From assembly GCA_007135635.1 (NCBI GenBank), contig SLIO01000266.1:1-6719 (forward strand): 6,719 nt of DNA. Reading direction: 5' to 3'. The stretch comes from Methylomicrobium sp. (GTDB lineage Bacteria; Pseudomonadota; Gammaproteobacteria; Methylococcales; Methylomonadaceae). The position numbers and the translations under genes were made by a program. Under the pieces are notes generated by a model, which was given only the letters and a program-made list of their open reading frames with translations, did no database searches and was not told where the DNA came from. Every line of letters begins with the position of its first letter. Positions within the stretch are counted from its first letter, which is position 1. Positions 1 to 5,731 of this stretch are shown here, one piece after another.

Positions 1-46
1 GTTGGGGACCGTTTTTTTGTTGTCATAAATAGACCCTGCGCTGGCG

Positions 47-86
47 AAATTCGGCACCTACTCGAATCACCGATGAAATTTGAAGT
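47..86. repeat. possible deletion remnant of the local structured repeat
   Basis: Two 12-base blocks that form parts of the two ends of repeat copy B recur here in the same order: AAATTCGGCACC at 47-58 (also 3841-3852) and GAAATTTGAAGT at 75-86 (also 3956-3967). Only 16 bases separate them here, against about 100 in copy B. The simplest reading is an internally deleted or decayed copy. Chance similarity of AT-rich blocks is possible because nothing between them matches. The stretch lies in the 5' leader of glgP. Confidence 0.35.
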
Positions 87-172
87 TCGATGGCGTGTAG
101 AAAATTCTCAATATTGACATAATTCGAAGCGACAATCGAAGCATTGCACCTCCGTTTTATTTGAATTTTTAC

Positions 173-177
173 AGGAG
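173..177 (+). promoter_or_regulatory. ribosome binding site of glgP
   Basis: AGGAG lies 7 nt before the ATG at 185. It decides the start: the alternative in-frame TTG at 161 would place this Shine-Dalgarno inside the coding region and add eight residues (MNFYRRRP) that do not resemble a family N-terminus. Confidence 0.8.
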
Positions 178-184
178 AAGGCCG

Positions 185-2716
185 ATGACATCACCTCGAT
201 TTTTTACGCCTGAATTGAGTCAAAAACTGGATGGCTTATCCGAACTGGCGTTAGATTGTAATTTTTCCTGGAGCCATCGAGCCGACGAAATCTGGCATCA
301 GTTGAATAAATCCTTATGGGAGCAAACCCGTAATCCGTGGCTGGTGTTACAAGCCTGTTCTGCGAACCTGCTGCAAGAGCTTGCCGAAAATGAACAATTT
401 TGTCTAAAACTGCAGAGCATCGTGGCCGAGCATCGCGCCTCGCTGGAAGAACCTCGTTGGTACCAGAACGAACTCGAACAAAACACTAAGCTAACGAAAA
501 TCGCCTATTTCAGTATGGAGTTCGGTCTGAGCGAAGCGCTGCCCATTTATTCCGGTGGCTTGGGTTTATTGGCCGGCGATCATTTGAAAGCCGCTAATGA
601 CTTGGGCATGCCGCTGGTGGGCGTAGGATTGCTGTATCAAAACGGCTATTTCCGCCAGGCTTTCGATGATGACGGCAATCAAATCGCACTCTATCCGAAT
701 GCCGATACCGGCGATTTACCGATTTGCCCGGTTCGAAAGGATAACGGCGAATGGTTACGGATTAAACTCAATACGCCGTCTAAATTGTGGATTAGGGTGT
801 GGCAAGCGCAAATCGGTCGAATTACGCTTTATTTATTGGACAGTAACGATCCGGTCAATCATCCAGTCGATCGCTGTATTACCAGCGAATTGTACGGCGG
901 CGGTCTCGAAATTCGTTTGGCTCAAGAAGTTTTATTAGGTATCGGTGGATGGCGGGTATTAAGGGCTTTAGGCATCAAGCCTGAAGTCTGTCACTTAAAT
1001 GAAGGCCACGCGGCGTTTTTAGTGCTGGAAAGAGCCCGCGATTTAATGAAGGAAACCGGGCTCGATTTTAATACTGCATTGACTATCACGCGCGCCGGCA
1101 ATTTATTTACTACCCATACCCCGGTCGAAGCCGGCTTCGACCGCTTCAGTCCGGAATTGATCGGCAAGCGGCTTGGCAATTATGCGCAAAAGCTCGATAT
1201 CGATATCGAAACTTTATTGAATCTCGGTCGCAACCCGGATTTAAAAACCTACGATAAATCGTTCAATATGGCTTATCTGGCCATTCACGGCAGCGCAGCG
1301 GTGAATGGCGTGAGTCGTTTACATGGCGAAGTCAGCCGGCGTATTTTCAGTCCCTTGTTTCCGAATTGGCCGGCAGAAGAAATACCGATTGACCATATTA
1401 CTAATGGAGTCTATGTTCCGGCATGGGATTCGCAGGAAGCCGACGAATTATGGACCGATTTGTGCGGTAAGAATCGATGGGTTTGCGAGTACGGCGATTT
1501 GCCGCAACAATTTCAGCGGGTCACTGACGAACAGCTATGGAATTTGCGTGCGCAAAACCGCAAAAGCTTGGTCGAATTCCTTAGAGATGAGTACAATCGT
1601 GAGTTAGATGTTCAAGGCAATATCTCGAAAACCGAGCGTAAAGATCAAGTGCTTCGCCTATTCGATCCGAATGTCATGACGATCGGTTTTGCCCGGCGTT
1701 TTGCGACCTATAAACGTCCTAATTTGCTGTTAACCGACCCCGACCGTTTAACCGCACTGCTAACCAATCCCAAACGGCCGGTACAATTGGTCATATCGGG
1801 TAAGGCACATCCGGCCGATTTGCCCGGCCAAGTATTGATCAGAGCCTGGCATGAATTCATTCGCCGGCCTGAAATTAGGGAGCGTGCGATTTTTTTAAGC
1901 GACTATGACATGATTACCGCCGAATATCTGGTCCAGGGCGTCGATTTGTGGATCAATACGCCCCGGCGTCCCTGGGAGGCTTGCGGGACCAGCGGCATGA
2001 AAATATTGGTTAACGGCGGTTTGAATCTGTCCGAACTTGATGGCTGGTGGGCGGAGGCCTATCGTCCTGAAGTCGGTTGGTCGTTGGATGGACAAGAGGT
2101 CGAACAAGCCGATCACGAACAAGCCGAGACACTTTATCGCCGGCTCGAACAAGAAATCGTGCCGATGTTTTATGATCGAGATCAACAAGGCTTGCCGCGC
2201 CGCTGGTTAGCTATCATGCGGGAAAGCATGGCGACGCTGACGCCTTATTTTTCGGCCAATCGCATGGTCAGAGAGTATACATCCAAGTTTTATTTACCTC
2301 TAGCCGAAAGCTATTGCAAAAGGTTGGACGGAAATATGCAGCCGGGTAAGCAGTTGATCGAATGGTTGAAATGCATCGATGATCTTTGGGCTAAAATCCA
2401 TGTCGATAATGTGGCGGCGGAAACCCGGGAGAACGATTATGCATTCAGCATGCAGGTCTATCTCGGCGAACTCAGCGATCAGGATGTTTGTGTGGAATTA
2501 TTTGCGGAATCGCCGGGCGAGGAAAAGTTCGAAATACATTCAATGGCGATAGAGCAAGTGTTAGCCGGTGCGATAAACGGTTATATCTATAGTGCGACGA
2601 TACCGAAAAACAGGCCGATTACCGATTACACGCCGAGAATTAGGCCAAACCATCCGGATTGCAGCTTGCCTTTGGAAGCCAATCAGATTTACTGGGTGCA
2701 AACGCGACAAGGGTAA
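185..2716 (+). CDS. glgP: glycogen/alpha-glucan phosphorylase (GlgP, bacterial short-form family)
   Basis: This cytoplasmic, PLP-dependent enzyme releases glucose-1-phosphate from the non-reducing ends of glycogen or maltodextrin using phosphate. Numbered from the ATG at 185 (843 aa), about 100 N-terminal residues form the extra domain (DUF3417 type) typical of this subfamily. The phosphorylase core follows: AYFSMEFGLSE around residue 111, GGLG at 124-127, HLNEGH at 270-275, and ARRFATYKR at 503-511, which aligns with the phosphate-binding KRIHEYKR of muscle phosphorylase. SGK ends at 540, and GTSGMK at 601-606 supplies the PLP lysine, K606. Length and all catalytic motifs are normal, with no frameshift. 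The start is set by an AGGAG 7 nt upstream. It converges on rpe, so it is probably transcribed alone. The family call is very secure; the exact glucan preferred cannot be read from sequence. Confidence 0.96.
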   Translation: MTSPRFFTPELSQKLDGLSELALDCNFSWSHRADEIWHQLNKSLWEQTRNPWLVLQACSANLLQELAENEQFCLKLQSIVAEHRASLEEPRWYQNELEQNTKLTKIAYFSMEFGLSEALPIYSGGLGLLAGDHLKAANDLGMPLVGVGLLYQNGYFRQAFDDDGNQIALYPNADTGDLPICPVRKDNGEWLRIKLNTPSKLWIRVWQAQIGRITLYLLDSNDPVNHPVDRCITSELYGGGLEIRLAQEVLLGIGGWRVLRALGIKPEVCHLNEGHAAFLVLERARDLMKETGLDFNTALTITRAGNLFTTHTPVEAGFDRFSPELIGKRLGNYAQKLDIDIETLLNLGRNPDLKTYDKSFNMAYLAIHGSAAVNGVSRLHGEVSRRIFSPLFPNWPAEEIPIDHITNGVYVPAWDSQEADELWTDLCGKNRWVCEYGDLPQQFQRVTDEQLWNLRAQNRKSLVEFLRDEYNRELDVQGNISKTERKDQVLRLFDPNVMTIGFARRFATYKRPNLLLTDPDRLTALLTNPKRPVQLVISGKAHPADLPGQVLIRAWHEFIRRPEIRERAIFLSDYDMITAEYLVQGVDLWINTPRRPWEACGTSGMKILVNGGLNLSELDGWWAEAYRPEVGWSLDGQEVEQADHEQAETLYRRLEQEIVPMFYDRDQQGLPRRWLAIMRESMATLTPYFSANRMVREYTSKFYLPLAESYCKRLDGNMQPGKQLIEWLKCIDDLWAKIHVDNVAAETRENDYAFSMQVYLGELSDQDVCVELFAESPGEEKFEIHSMAIEQVLAGAINGYIYSATIPKNRPITDYTPRIRPNHPDCSLPLEANQIYWVQTRQG

Positions 2717-2747
2717 ATTAAATCTTGCCGCGCTTGGCTTGAGTAGG

Positions 2748-2953
2748 GATATATACCTTTCGCACTTCAAATTTCGGTAGTGCCCGAGGAGGCGCCGGGG
2801 TGCTCGGTCGATTTTTGCTCCTGCAAAATCGACATTCACGCCATCCATGGCGCTCGCAAAGGCTTTACCAGCATGGAGCTGGCATAGAGCCTACATGGAC
2901 GTATTCACGGCGTCCTTTGACGGACACCCCGGCGCCGAATTTTGATCTACGAT
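2748..2953 (+). repeat. structured intergenic repeat, copy A (long form)
   Basis: This repeat fills most of the gap between the convergent ends of glgP and rpe. Its outer arms match copy B (3830-3981) in inverted orientation. Bases 2868-2953 align without gaps to the reverse complement of 3830-3915 with 3 mismatches in 86. Bases 2748-2800 match the other end with about 6 mismatches and one 2-nt indel. The core (about 2801-2867) is longer than in copy B and holds a perfect 9-bp stem, GTCGATTTT/AAAATCGAC (2807-2833), plus the inverted motif CGCCATCCATGGCG (2839-2852). A further hairpin, CCAGC/GCTGG, is at 2868-2882. No coding capacity is credible. It may end transcripts arriving from both genes, which is inference. 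Confidence 0.85.
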
Positions 2954-2972
2954 AGGTATAGAAAAAACCGGT

Positions 2973-3644
2973 TTACTCGGCTTTTGCAATCTCGGAGCGC
3001 ATTTCGTCAATGACTTGTTTGTAGTCCGGTTTACCGAAGATCGCCGAACCGGCTACGAAAGTATCGGCACCTGCCGCTTTGATTTCACGAATATTGTCGA
3101 CTTTAACGCCGCCATCGATTTCCAAACGAATATCAAAACCGCTGGCATCGATTCTTTTTCTAGCTTCGCGCAGCTTGTTCAAAGCCGACGGCAGAAAAGA
3201 TTGGCCGCCGAAGCCCGGGTTAACCGACATCAATAAAATCATATCGATTTTATCCATTACATGATCTAGATAATGCAGCGAAGTTGACGGATTGAATACC
3301 AAACCGGCTTTGCAGCCTTGATCGCGAATCAATTGTAAGGTTCTATCCAGATGAACCGAAGCCTCAGGATGGAAGGTAATATAGCTGGCGCCGGCTTTAG
3401 CGAAGTCCGGGATGATTCGATCGACCGGATCGATCATCAAATGCACGTCGATCGGAGCGGTAACGCCATGATTTCTTAATGCTTCGCAAACCAATGGGCC
3501 GATCGTCAAATTAGGAACGAAATGATTGTCCATGACATCAAAATGGACAACATCGGCACCGGCGGCTAAAACGTTATCGACTTCCTCGCCTAAGCGGGCA
3601 AAATCGGCAGAGAGAATGGAAGGAGCTATCCAGTTTTGGGCCAT
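2973..3644 (-). CDS. rpe: ribulose-phosphate 3-epimerase
   Basis: Rpe interconverts D-ribulose 5-phosphate and D-xylulose 5-phosphate in the cytoplasm, serving the pentose phosphate pathway and, in RuMP methylotrophs, regeneration of ribulose 5-phosphate. The 223-residue product has the normal length of this TIM-barrel family. Visible motifs are [10 protein letters not shown] (6-15), [12 protein letters not shown] (34-45), DVHLM (66-70), NPGFGGQSF (142-150) and EIDGGV (175-180). The expected metal and catalytic residues H34, D36, H68 and D177 are all present, as is the C-terminal phosphate-binding segment with GSAIFG. The ATG at 3644 has GAGG 8 nt upstream. The gene stands alone, bracketed by two inverted copies of the same repeat, and two promoter-like sequences lie directly upstream. 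No sign of damage. Confidence 0.97.
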   Translation of the reverse strand: MAQNWIAPSILSADFARLGEEVDNVLAAGADVVHFDVMDNHFVPNLTIGPLVCEALRNHGVTAPIDVHLMIDPVDRIIPDFAKAGASYITFHPEASVHLDRTLQLIRDQGCKAGLVFNPSTSLHYLDHVMDKIDMILLMSVNPGFGGQSFLPSALNKLREARKRIDASGFDIRLEIDGGVKVDNIREIKAAGADTFVAGSAIFGKPDYKQVIDEMRSEIAKAE

Positions 3645-3652
3645 TTTTTTAT

Positions 3653-3656
3653 CCTC
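3653..3656 (-). promoter_or_regulatory. ribosome binding site of rpe
   Basis: On the minus strand GAGG stands 8 nt before the ATG of rpe, within GAGGATAAAAAAATG. The A-rich spacer fits efficient initiation and supports the chosen start. Confidence 0.7.
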
Positions 3657-3675
3657 GATTAAAACAAAACAAGCA

Positions 3676-3681
3676 ATTATA
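3676..3681 (-). promoter_or_regulatory. possible -10 box of an rpe promoter (proximal)
   Basis: A perfect TATAAT on the minus strand would give a leader of roughly 25 nt before the rpe ATG. The hexamer 17 nt upstream (CGGATC, 3699-3704) is a poor -35, so this site would need an activator or is an AT-rich coincidence. Confidence 0.35.
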
Positions 3682-3717
3682 GTCTTTTTTTATTAATTGA
3701 TCCGCATTGATTTGTTT

Positions 3718-3746
3718 AGTGTATTCAGTGACGCAAGCGATATCAA
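3718..3746 (-). promoter_or_regulatory. candidate sigma-70 promoter of rpe (distal)
   Basis: On the minus strand TTGATA (3741-3746, 5 of 6 to consensus) and TACACT (3718-3723, 4 of 6) are separated by exactly 17 nt. Transcription would begin near 3711, giving a leader of about 65 nt for rpe. The pair lies just inside repeat copy B, between it and the gene. Confidence 0.45.
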
Positions 3747-3829
3747 GTTTAAGTTCAAAAAGCAACTCTGGAACTATTGTAGAGTCGGATAGACGAGGAC
3801 TATAATCGAGTCGTAGTTCTTTTATACTC

Positions 3830-3981
3830 ATCGTAGATCAAAATTCGGCACCGGGGTGTCCGTCAAAGGACGCCGTGAATACATCCCTGTAGGCTCTATG
3901 CCAGCTCCATGCTGGCACAGGGGGCGCACACCCCGGTGTCTCCTCAGGCACTGCCGAAATTTGAAGTATGAAAGGTATATC
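3830..3981 (-). repeat. structured intergenic repeat, copy B (short form)
   Basis: This is the same repeat as copy A but inverted, on the other side of rpe. The inner boundary, ATCGTAGATC (3830-3839), corresponds to GATCTACGAT at 2944-2953. The outer boundary, GAAAGGTATATC (3970-3981), corresponds to GATATATACCTTTC at 2748-2761. The copy is about 54 bp shorter than A because its core is reduced to roughly a dozen C-rich bases. It contains the hairpin GCCAGC/GCTGGC with a 5-nt loop (3900-3916) and the pair GTCC/GGAC around 3858-3871. Open frames that cross it are by-products of the repeat. Confidence 0.85.
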
Positions 3982-4001
3982 GTTCCCAAGGCCGATTACT
4001 C

Positions 4002-4031
4002 TGTGGGAGCGATCCCCAGATCGCGATGTCG
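4002..4031. repeat. REP-like hairpin
   Basis: TGTGGGAGCGATC is followed by a 4-nt CCCA loop and GATCGCGATG. The stem GCGATC (4009-4014) pairs perfectly with GATCGC (4019-4024). The layout (TGTGGGAGCG, hairpin, CGCGAT) resembles the REP sequences of pseudomonads and other gammaproteobacteria, as recalled from known examples. Only one copy is in this window. It sits immediately outside repeat copy B. Confidence 0.5.
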
Positions 4032-4115
4032 AAGCCGCAAATGTCAGGAAGCAATAAATGCTATCGAGGCCGTATTGGCTAAGATAGCAATACACAATGT
4101 TATGTATAACGACGA

Positions 4116-4126
4116 GCGCAGAGGGT
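4116..4126. repeat. left member of a possible 11-bp target-site duplication
   Basis: GCGCAGAGGGT directly abuts the left end of the MITE-like element. It matches GCGTAGAGCGT (4270-4280), which directly abuts the right end, at 9 of 11 positions. A duplication of this length would suit an IS4-family transposase. The two mismatches imply an old insertion or a chance match. Confidence 0.4.
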
Positions 4127-4269
4127 CACTGCCATTAAATTAAGCCGTCACAGAGATAAGTAATGCTTGCATTCAGGTTCTATAATGTGCCTAAAAACTT
4201 GCCATCCATGGCACTGGATTCCGCCAGTCCATGGCGGAATGACGGGCCTCCCTTAACTTAATGGCAGTG
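4127..4269. mobile_element. MITE-like non-autonomous element, 143 bp
   Basis: The ends are inverted repeats of 18 bp with one mismatch: CACTGCCATTAAATTAAG at 4127-4144 and CTTAACTTAATGGCAGTG at 4252-4269. No transposase fits between them. The interior holds a perfect 9-bp hairpin, ATTCCGCCA/TGGCGGAAT with a 5-nt loop (4218-4240), and the inverted motif TGCCATCCATGGCA (4200-4213). Possible 11-bp target duplications flank it directly. From memory the end sequence resembles IS4-group insertion sequences, which would supply the transposase in trans. That parentage is inference and needs a comparison with insertion-sequence ends. Confidence 0.7.
4218..4240. repeat. perfect hairpin inside the MITE-like element
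   Basis: ATTCCGCCA (4218-4226) and TGGCGGAAT (4232-4240) form a 9-bp stem around GTCCA. With the flanking GGATT and GAATGACGG it resembles the common proteobacterial dispersed repeat of the form GGATTCCGxxx...CGGAATGACGG. It could be a separate REP-type unit captured within the element. Confidence 0.6.
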
Positions 4270-4280
4270 GCGTAGAGCGT
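4270..4280. repeat. right member of a possible 11-bp target-site duplication
   Basis: GCGTAGAGCGT abuts the right terminal repeat of the MITE-like element and matches 4116-4126 at 9 of 11 bases. Its last bases run into TGGGAACGAT, which is the reverse complement of 3979-3988. Confidence 0.4.
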
Positions 4281-4401
4281 GGGAACGATGAGTACCCCTC
4301 TTCCTCTGAGAGGTTTGGTGTAAGAGCATCAAAAGCCTGAGTTATTTTGTGCTCATTCTTAATCGGAATATCAATATCCATGGCACCAAGACATTGCACA
4401 G
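4281..4401. other. leader of the small membrane protein gene; nothing firm in it
   Basis: This stretch joins the repeat cluster to the 64-residue gene. It holds a short palindrome, CCTCTGAGAGG, near 4303-4314, without a T-run that would make it a terminator. There is no convincing promoter and no good Shine-Dalgarno before the ATG at 4402. The frame of the next gene is open upstream only to a TAA at 4360-4362 and has no ATG, GTG or TTG in that interval. Confidence 0.4.
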
Positions 4402-4596
4402 ATGAAAGCCAAATTAAAACTAATCGCCGGCTTCGTTTTGTTGGAAACGATCGATATCATTCCGTTGCCGATTACGACACTGGTTGCGGTCTATATCGTT
4501 TGGAAAAAGCCGCTTTGGTTTAAAAACCTGGTGCTGGAGCTTTATCAAGTGGACGAGCCGAAGGCTAAGGAACGGGATGACAAGTCATTGAATTAG
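4402..4596 (+). CDS. small hypothetical membrane protein
   Basis: The product is 64 residues and I do not recognise a named family. Residues 7-34 are strongly hydrophobic, interrupted by E15, D18 and the IIPLP hinge at 19-23. This could be one long membrane segment or a short re-entrant hairpin. A basic patch and an amphipathic stretch follow (KKPLWFKNLVLELY, 35-48), then a charged tail. Positive charges flank both sides of the hydrophobic part. The hinge and the PLWFK motif look like selected protein rather than random sequence. The ATG at 4402 is the only usable start, but no clear ribosome binding site precedes it. The next gene begins about 180 bp downstream on the same strand, and co-transcription is not evident. 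Confidence 0.6.
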   Translation: MKAKLKLIAGFVLLETIDIIPLPITTLVAVYIVWKKPLWFKNLVLELYQVDEPKAKERDDKSLN

Positions 4597-4774
4597 CACC
4601 GGTGAAATAGAGCAATTTATCCAAAAAAGCGATTTCTACAAAATCCGCGGCAATATTTCGACGGCCCATTAGGTAAATGGCTTGGGAAGTATAACTAATC
4701 GAATCTTTTCGCGATTTTTGAGCGTTTCGTGGACAATAAGCGTTTATTACCCGATTTCAAGAGAACCTCCCACG

Positions 4775-5731
4775 ATGCCAGCGATTACAGGACAACTATT
4801 CGAATGTCTGTCCGATATTCAGACGCCTGGAAATTTTTATGCTACCGGTTCCATCGATGCTTTTCCTCCAAGTTTGGAAGTCGACGGCGTCGGGCGGATC
4901 GCGTTGCCTATACTGCCGGAACAGGCCGAACTGTTGATTGCGGCCGCCGAGCGCGCGCCATACGGCAAAGGCCGCGAAACATTGGTCGATACCGAGGTTC
5001 GGCGCACTTGGCAAATCGATGCCGGACAAATCAAACTCAGCGGCAAGCACTGGCGGGCGCAGCTCGATGCCATTGTCGGCCAGGCCTCAGCAGGTTTGGG
5101 CGTGGCCGGCGAAGTGCGAGCGGAACTTTACAAATTGCTGGTCTACGATGCCGGCAGTTTCTTTGTCGGTCATCGCGATACCGAGAAAACCGCCGGCATG
5201 TTCGCGACTTTGGTGATTGTCCTACCCTCTTTGTACCGGGGCGGCGAATTGCGTATCAGCCATCGTCAGGAAGAAGTCACGCTCGATTTGTATCGAGAAG
5301 ATCCGTCCGAAATCGCTTTCGCGGCGTTTTATGCCGATTGCAGGCATGAAGTGTTGCCGGTTTCCGAAGGCTGCCGGCTGACCTTAATTTATAACCTGGT
5401 GCGGCCGGACACGAAAGCGCCATTGCCTCAACCGCCCGATTATCGCCGGCAACAAGCACAAGCCGCTTCATTACTGCACGATTGGGCAGCGTCGCTGGCA
5501 ATGAATGTCGATCGAGAATGCCCGGAAAAACTGATTTATCCGCTGGAGCATGCCTATACGCAGGCCGAACTGGGATTCGGCGCGCTTAAAAATGCCGATG
5601 CCGCGCTTGCGGAAGTGTTGACCGAAGCCGCTGAACAAGCCGATTGCGAGATTTATTTGGCGTTGGTGACAATGGCGGAAAGCGGCAGTGCGGAACCCAT
5701 CTACACCGGAAGCGGCCGGCGCCGTTATTGA
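4775..5731 (+). CDS. 2OG-Fe(II) oxygenase, N-terminal part ending at an in-frame TGA
   Basis: The product is predicted to be a cytoplasmic non-haem iron(II), 2-oxoglutarate-dependent dioxygenase (prolyl-hydroxylase-like fold); the substrate is unknown. Numbered from the ATG at 4775, the 318-residue product holds the full iron and cosubstrate set: GHRD with H133 and D135, the distal H191 in CRHEVLP, and R201 in GCRLTLIYNLV. The intervening strand ATLVIVLPSLYRGGEL is typical of the fold. The ATG has AAGAGAA 9 nt upstream. The frame is open back to a TTG at 4682, but those 31 residues look unrelated and lack a ribosome site. The frame ends at TGA 5729-5731, yet coding continues in the same frame afterwards, so this is the front of a much longer protein. 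The catalytic module could still fold and act alone. Confidence 0.8.
   Translation: MPAITGQLFECLSDIQTPGNFYATGSIDAFPPSLEVDGVGRIALPILPEQAELLIAAAERAPYGKGRETLVDTEVRRTWQIDAGQIKLSGKHWRAQLDAIVGQASAGLGVAGEVRAELYKLLVYDAGSFFVGHRDTEKTAGMFATLVIVLPSLYRGGELRISHRQEEVTLDLYREDPSEIAFAAFYADCRHEVLPVSEGCRLTLIYNLVRPDTKAPLPQPPDYRRQQAQAASLLHDWAASLAMNVDRECPEKLIYPLEHAYTQAELGFGALKNADAALAEVLTEAAEQADCEIYLALVTMAESGSAEPIYTGSGRRRY

Noticed and set aside
114..119. Perfect TTGACA as -35 of a glgP promoter
   Set aside because: No acceptable -10 lies 16-18 nt downstream. The nearest candidate, GACAAT (131-136), has only an 11-nt spacer.
161..184. TTG start for glgP at 161
   Set aside because: The AGGAG at 173-177 is ideally placed for the ATG at 185, and the added residues are not family-like.
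2962..2974. AAACCGGTTT plus T-run after the rpe stop as a terminator
   Set aside because: The palindrome has no room for a loop, so it cannot form a stable hairpin.
3649..3831. 60-codon minus-strand open frame directly upstream of rpe
   Set aside because: It has no ribosome binding site, its start lies at the edge of the repeat, and it covers the AT-rich rpe promoter region. No family is recognisable.
3838..4143. Open frames on both strands across repeat copy B (3838-4095 minus, 3856-4143 plus)
   Set aside because: They consist of repeat and REP sequence, overlap each other antisense, and the plus-strand one ends in the MITE terminal repeat.
4592..4672. Short start-less plus-strand frame (STGEIEQFIQKSDFYKIRG...) after the small membrane gene
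   Set aside because: It is only about 26 codons between stops, with no start and no recognised family. It could be a gene scrap but cannot be supported.
4682..4774. TTG start giving 31 extra residues on the 2OG oxygenase
   Set aside because: No ribosome site, and the extension does not resemble the protein that follows; ATG 4775 has a usable AAGAGAA upstream.
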